Shown one piece after another: positions 47,043 to 55,291 of a stretch of 64,000 nt of DNA (positions are counted from its first letter, which is position 1; each line of letters opens with the position of its first letter). Position numbers and translations under genes: made by a program. The stretch comes from FEN-299 sp963741715 (GTDB taxonomy: Bacteria > Acidobacteriota > Vicinamibacteria > Vicinamibacterales > Fen-181): the NCBI GenBank assembly GCA_963741715.1, contig CAVUJA010000001.1, positions 2,108,001-2,172,000 of the forward strand, written 5' to 3'. The notes under the pieces were generated by a model. The model had not been told where the DNA came from. It saw only the letters and a program-made list of their open reading frames with translations, and did no database searches.

Positions 47043-47429
47043 CTACCACGCCGTCAGGGCGGGATACTGGGTGACGAGCGGGTCGGGGGTGAGAATCGTC
47101 AGCCCGTGCACGATCGCCTGGCTCACCAGGAGCCGGTCGAAGGGGTCGCGGTGCAGCGCCGGCAGCCGGGAGACGTGCAAGGTCGAGCGCTCGTCGATGG
47201 GGAGCGCCTCGATCCCGTGCGTGTCGCGCATCTCGGGCACGAATCGCGACAGGTCGTCGGGCAGGGACAGGCGTCCCAGCGCGTGCTTGATCGCCATCTC
47301 CCAGGCAGAGGCGGCGCTCAGGTAGACCTCGTTGTCGGGCGACCGGAACAGCGCGCGAGCGCGCCGAGACAGCTGTGGGTCATCGGCGATGATCCAGAGG
47401 AACGTGCAGGTGTCGAGGAGCAGCTTCAC
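47043..47429 (-). CDS. PIN-domain ribonuclease toxin (VapC-like)
   Basis: 128 residues. The N-terminal LLLDTCTFLWIIADDP carries the first acidic residue of PIN nucleases. The centre has SAASAWEMAIKHALG with the conserved Glu, and the C-terminal DPFDRLLVSQAIVHGL with Asp residues. PIN toxins cleave RNA, often tRNA or 23S rRNA. It starts with GTG, overlapping the antitoxin stop (GTGA, 47426-47429), so the two are translated together. This subgroup pairs with Phd/YefM antitoxins. Confidence 0.87.
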   Translation of the reverse strand: MKLLLDTCTFLWIIADDPQLSRRARALFRSPDNEVYLSAASAWEMAIKHALGRLSLPDDLSRFVPEMRDTHGIEALPIDERSTLHVSRLPALHRDPFDRLLVSQAIVHGLTILTPDPLVTQYPALTAW

Positions 47430-47755
47430 TTCCCGCGCCTCCGCGGCTTCCCGGCGCGGGACGTGGGCGGCCGTTCGGCCACCCTGGGACGGCGGCCGGC
47501 CGGCGCAGCCGGCTCCGCCTGCCCCGCGAACGCGTCGGCGACGTCGTCGGGCAACGGGTCGAAGAACGAGGGCGGCACGACGACCCGCCCGGCCGCCTGG
47601 CCGACGGGCCGCGGCTGCAGCCGCTTCGGCGCGACGACCGAGAGTTCAGCCACAGGCTGGTTGCGCTTGCAGATCAATACCCGCTCGCCCGCCGCCGCCG
47701 CGTCGAGGTATTCGGACAGCTTGGCCTTGGCCTCGTGAATATTGATCACCTTCAT
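47426..47755 (-). CDS. Phd/YefM-type antitoxin
   Basis: 109 residues. MKVINIHEAKAKLSEYLDAA is the classic N-terminal Phd/YefM DNA-binding domain, with ERVLICKRNQPVAELS following. The C-terminal half is a disordered, Pro/Arg-rich stretch ending GKPRRRGK, longer than in most Phd proteins, that would mask the toxin. The ATG at 47755 coincides with the predicted transcript start, so the upstream in-frame ATG (at MVYFVT) is rejected. The operator-like A+T patch is just upstream. Confidence 0.85.
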   Translation of the reverse strand: MKVINIHEAKAKLSEYLDAAAAGERVLICKRNQPVAELSVVAPKRLQPRPVGQAAGRVVVPPSFFDPLPDDVADAFAGQAEPAAPAGRRPRVAERPPTSRAGKPRRRGK

Positions 47756-47761
47756 GGTCAC

Positions 47762-47790
47762 AAAGTAGACCATATTAATAACCATGTCAA
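47762..47790 (-). promoter_or_regulatory. Toxin-antitoxin promoter, probably leaderless
   Basis: TTGACA (47785-47790), 17 nt, TACTTT (47762-47767) on the minus strand. The start point would be ~7 nt on, at about 47755, the A of the antitoxin ATG. The spacer holds an imperfect dyad around ATTAAT, a likely autoregulatory operator. It is an island of A+T in a GC-rich region. Confidence 0.55.
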
Positions 47791-47812
47791 GGACGGCAGA
47801 GGGACGGTCGGC

Positions 47813-47853
47813 CTCGGCCCGTGCGGCCGCACCCGCCGGGCCCGGGGGCCGAG
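47813..47853 (-). terminator. GC-rich nested hairpin after gatD
   Basis: Outer stem CTCGGCCC (47813-47820) / GGGCCGAG (47846-47853) and a perfect inner palindrome GTGCGGCCGCAC (47821-47832), starting 3 nt past the gatD stop. Likely ends the gatE-gatD transcript before the toxin-antitoxin promoter. Confidence 0.5.
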
Positions 47854-47856
47854 CCC

Positions 47857-49251
47857 CTACTTCCAGTGCGACAGGATGAACTCCTCGATCTCCGGCAGGC
47901 CGCCCTGCATGATCAGGTAGCCGTTGTGCGGCTCGCGGTCCGTGATCTCGTGCGACACCACCTTCCGCATCAGGCGCAGCACGTCGCCGTGGTCGTCGGT
48001 GTGCGCCAGCACCCACGACAGCTTCATCAGCGCCGTCTCGGGCAGCATGTTGTCGAGCGGGACGATGCCGATCTCCAGCAGGTCGCGCCCCGTGTCGTAG
48101 ACGTACATCTGCGCGTAGCCCCAGAGCGTCTGCACCGTCATGACGACGTGCACGCCCTTCTGGATGGCCTTCTTCAGCGCGGGGTAGAGCGGCTTGTTCA
48201 CGTGGCCGAGGCCGGTGCCCGCGATGACGATCCCGCGGTAGCCCTTCTCGACCAGCGCATCCACCAGGTCGGGCGACATGCCGGGGTAGTAGTAGAGGAT
48301 CGTGGTGCGGTCGTCGTACACCGCGTCGATCGCGACGCGCCGGGACGCGTCGCGCTTGCGGTAGTCGTGGGTGAGATAGGTGAAGCCGTCGCGGCTGACG
48401 GTCGCGAGCGGGATGTCGCCGACCGTGCGGAAGGTGCTGCGGTAGGAGCTGTGCATCTTGCGGCAGCGCGTGCCGCGGTGCAGCAGGCCGTACCGATCCG
48501 AGGTCGGCCCGAACATGCAGATCTGCACCTCGGCGATGTCGCCGTGCGCGGCCGATCGCACGGAGTGAATCAGGTTGAGCGCCGCGTCGCTCGACGGCCG
48601 ATCGCTCGACCGCTGCGAGCCGACCAGCACGATCGGCACCGGCGTGTCCTGCACCATGAACGAGAGAATCGCCGCCGTGTGTCCCATCGTGTCGGTGCCG
48701 TGGCCGATGACGATGCCGTCGGCGCCGTTCTCGATCTCCTCGCCGATGGCCCGCGCCAGCGCGATGTACTGCTCGCGCGCCATGTTCTCCGAGAACACCC
48801 CGAACAGCTTCTTGGTCGTCAGGTTGCAGATGTCGGCGAGCTCCGGGACGGCGCCGTACAGCTCGCCGGGCGTGAAGGCCGGGATGACGGCGCCGGTGCG
48901 GTAGTCGAGGCGCGAGGCGATCGTGCCGCCCGTGCCGAGCAGCGTGACGTTCGGCAGGTTCGGCCGGCGCGGGAACTCCTTCTCCGGGATCTTGTAGACG
49001 GCTTCCTTGTAGCCGACCTCCTTCACCGACCGGACCCGGTCGACGTGGAGCCCGACGTTGTAGCCGTTCTTCAGCTTGAGGACGACGTGGAGATCGTCCT
49101 GCGTCTCGCTGCGAGGCAGGATGACGCCCTCGAAGCGGCTGCCCGCGTCGTTCTCCACCTGGACGTCGCTCCACACGCGCACGCCCCATCGTTCCAGCGC
49201 GGCGCGCGCGTGGCCCTTGTATCCCTTCAATGCGTCGACTGGCGTGCTCAT
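47857..49251 (-). CDS. gatD: Glutamyl-tRNA(Gln) amidotransferase subunit D (archaeal type)
   Basis: 464 residues. An N-terminal ~90-residue domain (RVWSDVQVENDAGSRFEGV, LKNGYNVGLHVDRV) is the GatD-specific extension absent from ordinary asparaginases. The asparaginase-like core has the first catalytic Thr in GTGGTIAS (Thr110) and the second Thr-Asp in GHGTDTMGH (Thr186, Asp187). GatD releases ammonia from glutamine or asparagine and channels it to GatE to amidate Glu-tRNA(Gln). It overlaps gatE by four bases (ATGA), an obligate-partner arrangement. In textbook knowledge GatDE is archaeal; bacteria use GatCAB or GlnRS. Confidence 0.9.
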   Translation of the reverse strand: MSTPVDALKGYKGHARAALERWGVRVWSDVQVENDAGSRFEGVILPRSETQDDLHVVLKLKNGYNVGLHVDRVRSVKEVGYKEAVYKIPEKEFPRRPNLPNVTLLGTGGTIASRLDYRTGAVIPAFTPGELYGAVPELADICNLTTKKLFGVFSENMAREQYIALARAIGEEIENGADGIVIGHGTDTMGHTAAILSFMVQDTPVPIVLVGSQRSSDRPSSDAALNLIHSVRSAAHGDIAEVQICMFGPTSDRYGLLHRGTRCRKMHSSYRSTFRTVGDIPLATVSRDGFTYLTHDYRKRDASRRVAIDAVYDDRTTILYYYPGMSPDLVDALVEKGYRGIVIAGTGLGHVNKPLYPALKKAIQKGVHVVMTVQTLWGYAQMYVYDTGRDLLEIGIVPLDNMLPETALMKLSWVLAHTDDHGDVLRLMRKVVSHEITDREPHNGYLIMQGGLPEIEEFILSHWK

Positions 49252-51215
49252 CGCGCTGCAATCTCCGTCCTGACGGCGTCCGCGACCTCGCGCGCCGGAA
49301 CCTTGCCACGAAGCTCGCCCATCGCAAGCCCCATCGAGAAGCGGAAGAGGCGGTCGTCGCCGGGCCGGTAGAGGCGCCCGCGCGCGTTCGCGACGTCCGC
49401 CCCGACGCGCTGACGCCAGCCCGGCGGCTGTTCGCCCAGCCTCATGGCGGCCACGAACGCGGCGACCGGCGTGCCGGGCGCGTCGGCCATGACCCGCACA
49501 ATCGTCTCCCACGCCTCCCAGAGCACCGGCCGCCCGGCCGTTGCCTCGAAGAACTCGCACCACGCGGCGTCGGAGATCGCGTCCACCGGGACGCCGGCGC
49601 GGCGCAGGGCCTTCGACCGCTCGCCGAACAGCAGGCACGCCTGCTTGACCGGCGCCTGGCACTCGGTCGTCACCTTGTCCACCAGGCGGGCTGCGCCCCG
49701 CCGGATCAGGAAGTGGACGGTGGAGGCCGGCACGCCGGCCGCCGTGTAGCGCGCTTCGCGCTCCCACGGGCGCGGCGCGAGCGCGGCCTGCAGCCGCGCG
49801 ACGCGCTCGCGCGTGACGCGCGACGGCGGGCTGTCCGTGTCCGGGTACATGCGGTCCGGGCCGGGCAGGATCCGCTCGAAGTCGGTCATGCCGTCCTCGA
49901 ACGGCTGTCTGGTCTCGTTCGGGACCCCGTTGATCGCGTCGACGTACCGCAGCCGCACCTCGTGTGCGGCGGTGACGGTGTCCTCGTCGGGACCCCAGAC
50001 GAGCACGATGCCGTCCTCGGGGTTGCAGCGAAGGTGCGCCCGCACCTTGCGCAGCTCCTGCAGCGACCGGTGGTAGTCGGGCCACTTCTCGCTGTGGAGC
50101 AGGATCGGCCGCTGGTCGAGGCCGGCGATGACGCGGATGCGGCCCGCCAGTTCGTGCGCGAAGATGCAGTCTGGCTGCGTCGGCCAGCCAAGGGTGTGGC
50201 CGAGCCCCTTCACCCGGATCGCGCGCACCGTGAACTTCCCGCTGCCGAGCTCGAAGCCGGCGCGGCGCTGCTCGTCGGCGACGTACTTCTCCCAGCCCCC
50301 GACGGTCAGGAACGCCGCCTCGGACCCGGCGAACAGCGACGTGACGTCGGCGCTCTCGACGACTACCGAGTCCGGCGTCGTGAACCCGCGGCGAACCAGC
50401 TCGTCGCGCAGCTTCAGCAGGTTCACCTGGCGGATCGCCTCGCCGTGCACCAGGCCCGGCGCCCACCCGGCCTTCGGCACGCCCTTGATCTCGACGCGCC
50501 GGCCGCCGCGCACCGACACGTTGACGTCCTGGCGGCTCGCGCCCATGCCGACGCGGACGTGACCAGTGCTGCGGCAGACGCGGCCCACGAGCAGGATCGC
50601 CTCGGCGACCTCGTCCGGGGTCCGCAGATCCGGGCCGGTCACGGTCTCGATCAGCGGCATGCCCAGTCGGTCGGTGCGCCAGACGATCAGGTGGCCGCGG
50701 TCCGACACCTCGCGGCACGAATCCTCTTCGACGCTCACCTGGAGGATCGAGAGCTCGCGGCCGCGGAACGGCAATCGCCCGTTCACGCCGACGATGGCCG
50801 TGCGCTGGAACCCGGTCGGGATCGACCCGTCGAGGTACTGCTTCCGGGCGATGTGCACTTCGTCGACGATGTCACAGCCGAGCATCAGGCACTGCTCGAT
50901 CGCGACGTCCACGGCGTCCTGGTTCACCAGGAACGGCGGCGTGTCGTCCATCTCGTAGGTGCACACGTTCTCCTTGTGGAGAAGGTAGATGATGTTCTTC
51001 TTGGTCTTGAACTCCATCAGCGCCGTGCCGTCGTACTCGCCGAGTTCGGAGAGCGTGGGGCGCATGTGGCGGAGCACTTCACCGTCGTGCGTGTCGGTGT
51101 AGCGACGCGCCGGGCAGTGACAGAACATCTTGCGTTCGGTGAAGAGCTGCTGGTGAACTTCGAGACCCGAGATGAGGCCGATTTCCGCGTAGAAGTCGGG
51201 AGACTTGAGTTCCAA
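49248..51215 (-). CDS. gatE: Glutamyl-tRNA(Gln) amidotransferase subunit E (archaeal type)
   Basis: 655 residues from the TTG at 51215, preceded by GGAGG with 5-nt spacing; this gives LELKSPDFYAEIGLISGLEVHQQL, the expected GatB/GatE opening. The kinase/amidase core (FCHCPARRY, SILQVSVEEDSCRE) is followed by an AspRS-like insertion (RVKGLGHTLGWPTQPDCIFA, LLHSEKWPDYHRSLQEL) that marks GatE and is missing from GatB. The C-terminal YqeY-like tail is VANARGRLYRPGDDRLFRF. Together with GatD it would form the archaeal-type amidotransferase. Confidence 0.9.
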   Translation of the reverse strand: MELKSPDFYAEIGLISGLEVHQQLFTERKMFCHCPARRYTDTHDGEVLRHMRPTLSELGEYDGTALMEFKTKKNIIYLLHKENVCTYEMDDTPPFLVNQDAVDVAIEQCLMLGCDIVDEVHIARKQYLDGSIPTGFQRTAIVGVNGRLPFRGRELSILQVSVEEDSCREVSDRGHLIVWRTDRLGMPLIETVTGPDLRTPDEVAEAILLVGRVCRSTGHVRVGMGASRQDVNVSVRGGRRVEIKGVPKAGWAPGLVHGEAIRQVNLLKLRDELVRRGFTTPDSVVVESADVTSLFAGSEAAFLTVGGWEKYVADEQRRAGFELGSGKFTVRAIRVKGLGHTLGWPTQPDCIFAHELAGRIRVIAGLDQRPILLHSEKWPDYHRSLQELRKVRAHLRCNPEDGIVLVWGPDEDTVTAAHEVRLRYVDAINGVPNETRQPFEDGMTDFERILPGPDRMYPDTDSPPSRVTRERVARLQAALAPRPWEREARYTAAGVPASTVHFLIRRGAARLVDKVTTECQAPVKQACLLFGERSKALRRAGVPVDAISDAAWCEFFEATAGRPVLWEAWETIVRVMADAPGTPVAAFVAAMRLGEQPPGWRQRVGADVANARGRLYRPGDDRLFRFSMGLAMGELRGKVPAREVADAVRTEIAAR

Positions 51216-51354
51216 GCAATCCTCCGGGCGGGAGCGGGGCGGACGGGACAGTCTACACCGGCTCGCGCCCGGCCTGCAGGCGCGCGCCTCCTCGAGTGAC
51301 CGGCGCGCCGGCACAGGCTGTCGTGTGTCGGCCGCCGACGCGCACGCGAGGGAG

Positions 51355-52038
51355 TCAACACCGTCGGCGGCGGGAGACCAGGAACGCGATCACGACCGCG
51401 ACGAACGCCAGCGGCAGTCCGACATCGAGCGCGACGCCCATTGGGCCGTGCGCGGTCATCCTCGGCCCGCCGTCGGCGGGCAGCAGGATTCCCCGGCCGA
51501 ACGGGCCGGCGGAGAACAGCAGGTACGACGCCGTGTTCCACCCGAGGTGCAACCCCACGGGTGCGGCGAGCGAGGCCGTCCTGGCGAAGGCCAGGGCCAG
51601 CATCAGGCCGAAGGCGCCCGTGTTGAGGAACACGAACGCCATCGTGACGGGGTTCCCGATCACGCCGTACGAGAACCAGTGGTAGACGCCGAACGCACCC
51701 GCGTCGAGCGCGACCGCCCGGCGCATCCCCAACCAGCGAATCGCCTGGTAGAGCAGGTAGCCGCGGAACACGAGTTCCTCGAACAGGACGGAGTTGACGT
51801 TCAGGCGGATTCCGCGGAACAGGTCGCCGGCGCCGAAATCGGCGTTGACCCGCCAAGCCAGGCCGGAAGCCGCCGACAAGGCGGTCTGCTGAAGGACGAC
51901 GGCAGCCGCGGCGGCAAGGAATGCCGCCACGAGCTGGGCCGCGCGCAGGCGCGTGGCGTCGAGCCCGAGTGCCGCCAGCCCTTTCCCCTCGAATCGCAGC
52001 AGCGCCCAGGACGCGGTAATCAGGAGCAGGCCGATCAT
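51355..52038 (-). CDS. CPBP family intramembrane metalloprotease
   Basis: 227 residues, about six helices. Motif 1 is FEELVFRGYLLY (Glu-Glu...Arg), motif 2 FGVYHWFSYG, motif 3 LHLGWNTASY, which together form the zinc site. It has a longer N-terminal helical block than the gene at 26202 and is not closely similar to it. Isolated on the minus strand upstream of gatE. Function unknown. Confidence 0.8.
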   Translation of the reverse strand: MIGLLLITASWALLRFEGKGLAALGLDATRLRAAQLVAAFLAAAAAVVLQQTALSAASGLAWRVNADFGAGDLFRGIRLNVNSVLFEELVFRGYLLYQAIRWLGMRRAVALDAGAFGVYHWFSYGVIGNPVTMAFVFLNTGAFGLMLALAFARTASLAAPVGLHLGWNTASYLLFSAGPFGRGILLPADGGPRMTAHGPMGVALDVGLPLAFVAVVIAFLVSRRRRC

Positions 52039-52110
52039 TTCGGGAATCCGATGACGTGCGAATCCTGCCCGGCGCCAGTCACGAGAACAGCGGATGCAGG
52101 CGGCCGGCTC

Positions 52111-52506
52111 CTATCGTGACCTGCGCTTCTTCGCCGACTTCCGGGCAACCGCGGCCCGCTGCTGTTCCGCGACGCGCGCTTCGACCAGCTTGCGCACGAG
52201 TTCCGCCGGGAGCGGCTCGCCGGCCGGGAACCGGATGGTGCCCTTGCTGGTGTCGTAGCCCTTCAGCTCGTCTTTCAGCGCCTCAATCGGAAACGCCCCC
52301 GGGAAGAACGAGCAGTGGTGCGTCGCCGCGGCGAAGAACACCAGCACGCGCCCATCGAGACGGAATGCCGGGATCTGGTAACTGATGCACTCCTCCGCGC
52401 GCGGCACGACTTTCCTGATCGCGCGACGGAGCTTTTCGAGCGCGGCGCGCTTGTCCTCGCCCACCGTCGAAAGATACTCGTCTATGGTTGCCGCCTTGTG
52501 ACGCAT
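52111..52506 (-). CDS. DUF1801/YdhG-like protein
   Basis: 131 residues from the ATG at 52506 (MRHKAATIDEYL), with GGAGG 5 nt upstream. KLRRAIRKVVPRAEECISYQIPAFRLDGRVLVFFAAATHHCSFFPG carries the DUF1801 core (PEAEE/SYQIPAF, YK/FFPG). The C-terminal AEQQRAAVARKSAKKRRSR tail is basic. The fold is a small iron-chaperone-like (frataxin-fold) family; function is not established. Confidence 0.75.
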   Translation of the reverse strand: MRHKAATIDEYLSTVGEDKRAALEKLRRAIRKVVPRAEECISYQIPAFRLDGRVLVFFAAATHHCSFFPGAFPIEALKDELKGYDTSKGTIRFPAGEPLPAELVRKLVEARVAEQQRAAVARKSAKKRRSR

Positions 52507-52568
52507 CGCGGCCTCCGTCGCAACCACGTGCCGGATCAGCTGGCCCAGCGCGTGCGAGAAGGTCCCAC

Positions 52569-52943
52569 TCAGGGTAGCCGAACGCGACCGGTCTTGAGCT
52601 CCACCGCGATGACGCGCAGCTCGGTGGCGCCGACATTCTCCGCGGAATGTGGCGCGAGAGGCGCGGTCCATATCGCGGCGCCCTGCTCCGGGCGCGACGA
52701 CCAGAGCCTCGAGTCGATGAGCACGTGGCCCTGCCCGTCGCAGCGAACGAAATCGCTCCACGCGAGGACGTAGAGGACGCTCGGGCACGCGTGGGTGTGA
52801 ACCGGCGTCCGTTCGCCTGGTCCGATCCTGGTGTCCAACACCCGAACGTGCTCGTTCTCGAGGAGCAGGTGGTGATGCCGCGGGGCGGCTGCCATCGCGT
52901 CGAGGGCGACTGGCCATTCGTCCATCAGCGGGCTGTCGGTCAT
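52569..52943 (-). CDS. Small cupin-domain protein
   Basis: 124 residues. A single cupin barrel with PGERTPVHTHACPSVLYVL (two His of the metal site) and the second box PLAPHSAENVGATELRVIAVEL (third His). It overlaps the DUF4386 gene by four bases (ATGA), so both are co-translated. Metal and substrate unknown. Confidence 0.72.
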   Translation of the reverse strand: MTDSPLMDEWPVALDAMAAAPRHHHLLLENEHVRVLDTRIGPGERTPVHTHACPSVLYVLAWSDFVRCDGQGHVLIDSRLWSSRPEQGAAIWTAPLAPHSAENVGATELRVIAVELKTGRVRLP

Positions 52944-53623
52944 CTCGCAGACCTCCGCGCGCCCGGCCCGCCCTGGAATCCTCTCGTCATCAGCCAGATG
53001 GCGAGGACCAGCTGGCTCACACCGAGCGGCGCCAGCAACGGGAACACGACGCGCTTTCCGAAGAGCGGCATGGCGACCACGATGACTTGCAGCGCGGCCG
53101 CCGCCATGCCGAACGCAGCCAACCAGCGCGGCACCAGCCTCAACCGGAACATGGCGCTGTCGAGCACGAAGATCGTGCTCCCACCGACGGTCAGGCCGAT
53201 GTAGTGCGCCCAGTTGCGCGCGGACGCGACGACTATCCGGAGGCCCTGGAAGGGCTCTCGTTCAACGGGAGTGGCCTTGGCGTACGCCTCGCTCAAGGAC
53301 AACATCGACATCACGCCGATCTGCTCGAGCGCGGAGAGTGCGAGGCCTGCCGAAGCGAGCGCCAGCAGCCAGAGCGCCGTGCCCTGGGCATCCTGCCGGA
53401 CGACCGGGAAGGCAGCGACGGCGATCCCGACCGACAGCGCTCCCATCGCCAAACCGAGAACGACAGAAGAGGCAATCTGCGTCGAGTGCGGAGCCGCATT
53501 CACCAGGAATCCCGGTGAGCCGAACAGCGGCGCCGTCAAGACGCCGTGCACCAGTGCACCGGCGAGCATCTGGGCGAGCGTCAACACGCCCACGACGCGA
53601 CCGGCGTTCCTCGCAGCTGTCAC
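52940..53623 (-). CDS. DUF4386-type membrane protein
   Basis: 227 residues with six predicted helices. LTLAQMLAGALVHGVLTAP and SSVVLGLAMGALSVGIAVA form the first; HYIGLTVGGSTIFVLDSAMF and VPRWLAAFGMAAAALQVIVV match the DUF4386 core. Function unknown; it is usually a small accessory gene. Upstream of the cupin gene in the same unit. Confidence 0.68.
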   Translation of the reverse strand: MTAARNAGRVVGVLTLAQMLAGALVHGVLTAPLFGSPGFLVNAAPHSTQIASSVVLGLAMGALSVGIAVAAFPVVRQDAQGTALWLLALASAGLALSALEQIGVMSMLSLSEAYAKATPVEREPFQGLRIVVASARNWAHYIGLTVGGSTIFVLDSAMFRLRLVPRWLAAFGMAAAALQVIVVAMPLFGKRVVFPLLAPLGVSQLVLAIWLMTRGFQGGPGARRSAR

Positions 53624-53708
53624 GCCTCTGCCCCCTCTTCATGAAGCCGCGCGCGAGCGAGTCGCGGTGTCATGGCGGATCCCGCGGTCGCCGCGAGCCA
53701 CCAGCCGG

Positions 53709-55250
53709 CTACAACGGGATGTTCCCGTGCTTCTTCGGCGGGTTGCGATCGCGCTTCGATTCGAGCGACGCCAGCGCGCCGATCAGGCGCCGCCGGGTCG
53801 TCCGCGGCATGATCACTTCGTCGAGAAAGCCGCGGCTGGCGGCGACGAAGGGGTTGGCGAGCTTGTCGCGGAATTCCGCCACCTTCGCGGCGCGCAGCGC
53901 GGCGGGGTCCTCGGCCGCATCGAGCTCGCGCTTGTAGAGGATGTTGACGGCGCCCTCGGGCCCCATCACCGCGATCTCCGCCGTCGGCCACGCGAAGTTG
54001 ATGTCCGTGCGAATGTGCTTGCTCGACATGACGCAGTACGCGCCGCCGTAGGCCTTCCGCGTGATGACCGTCACCTTGGGCACGGTCGCCTCGGCGAACG
54101 CGAACAGCAGCTTCGCGCCGTGGCGGATGATGCCGCCGAACTCCTGCTGCGTGCCGGGCAGGAACCCCGGCACGTCCTCGAACGTGACGAGCGGGAGGTT
54201 GAACGCGTCGCAGAAGCGGACGAAGCGCGCGCCCTTCACCGACGCGTCGATGTCCAGCACGCCGGCCAGGTGCGCCGGCTGGTTGGCGACGACGCCGACC
54301 AATCGGCCGCCGAGGCGCGCGAACCCGACCACGATGTTCTTCGCGTAGTGGTGCTGCACCTCGAGGAAGTGCCCGTCGTCCACCACGCCGTGAATCAGGT
54401 CGAGCATGTCGTACGGCTGGTTCGGCGACTCGGGCACCAGGTGGTCGAGCGCCTCGTCCTCGCGGTCGAACGGATCGGAGGTGTCGCGGGTCGGCGGGTC
54501 GTCGACGTTGTTCCCGGGGAGGAACCCGAGCAGTTCCCGGATCAGCAGCAGGCACTCGCGGTCGTCGGTCACGGCGAAGTGCGCCACGCCGCTGCGGGCG
54601 TTGTGGGTCATCGCGCCGCCGAGATCTTCCTTCGTCACCTCCTCGTGCGTCACCGTCCTGATGACGTCGGGGCCCGTGACGAACATGTAGCTGGTGCCCT
54701 CGACCATCACCGTGAAGTCGGTGATCGCAGGCGAGTAGACCGCGCCCCCGGCGCACGGCCCCATGATCGCGGAGATCTGGGGGACGACGCCCGAGGCGAG
54801 GGTGTTGCGGAGGAAGATGTCGGCGTAGCCGGCGAGCGAGGCCACCCCCTCCTGGATGCGCGCGCCGCCCGAGTCGTTCAGGCCGACGACCGGGGCGCCC
54901 TGGCGCATCGCGAGGTCCATGATCTTGACGATCTTCGCGGCGTTCGTCTCGGAGAGCGAGCCGCCGAACACCGTGAAGTCCTGCGCGAAGGCGTAGACGA
55001 CGCGCCCCTCGACGCGGCCGAAGCCCGCCACGACGCCGTCGCCGGGGATGACCTGGTCCTCCATGCCGAAGTCGCGGCAGCGGTGCACCACGAGCTTGTC
55101 CAGCTCCTCGAACGACCCGGCGTCGAACAGCAACTCCATGCGCTCGCGCGCCGTCAGCTTGCCCGCCTCGTGCTGGCGCTTCATCCGGGCTTCGCCGCCG
55201 CCCAGCTCCGCCGCGCGTTCCAGCTGCAACAGTCGCTCGCGCTTGTCCAT
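53709..55250 (-). CDS. Acyl-CoA carboxylase carboxyltransferase subunit (PccB/MmdA type)
   Basis: 513 residues. The N-terminal CT domain has CRDFGMEDQVIPGDGVVAGF and LNDSGGARIQEGVASLAGYADIF. The C-terminal domain has GAKLLFAFAEATVPKVTVITRKAYGGAYCVM and AVMGPEGAVNILY. This transfers CO2 from carboxybiotin to acetyl-, propionyl- or methylmalonyl-CoA. The likely partners, a biotin carboxylase and biotin carrier, are encoded ~8 kb away at 44274-46377, so the complex would be assembled from split loci. Length and motifs fit PccB. The exact acyl-CoA is undetermined. Confidence 0.92.
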   Translation of the reverse strand: MDKRERLLQLERAAELGGGEARMKRQHEAGKLTARERMELLFDAGSFEELDKLVVHRCRDFGMEDQVIPGDGVVAGFGRVEGRVVYAFAQDFTVFGGSLSETNAAKIVKIMDLAMRQGAPVVGLNDSGGARIQEGVASLAGYADIFLRNTLASGVVPQISAIMGPCAGGAVYSPAITDFTVMVEGTSYMFVTGPDVIRTVTHEEVTKEDLGGAMTHNARSGVAHFAVTDDRECLLLIRELLGFLPGNNVDDPPTRDTSDPFDREDEALDHLVPESPNQPYDMLDLIHGVVDDGHFLEVQHHYAKNIVVGFARLGGRLVGVVANQPAHLAGVLDIDASVKGARFVRFCDAFNLPLVTFEDVPGFLPGTQQEFGGIIRHGAKLLFAFAEATVPKVTVITRKAYGGAYCVMSSKHIRTDINFAWPTAEIAVMGPEGAVNILYKRELDAAEDPAALRAAKVAEFRDKLANPFVAASRGFLDEVIMPRTTRRRLIGALASLESKRDRNPPKKHGNIPL

Positions 55251-55291
55251 CGGTCACCCGACCTCAGTCAAGGGTCAACAGTCGCCTGCTG

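Noticed and set aside
47756..47790. Upstream ATG (MVYFVT) as the antitoxin start
   Set aside because: It lies within the promoter -35/-10 segment, upstream of the predicted transcript start.
52111..53623. A transferred island (DUF1801, cupin, DUF4386)
   Set aside because: Base composition and strand match the neighbours, and no integrase, tRNA or repeat borders were seen.
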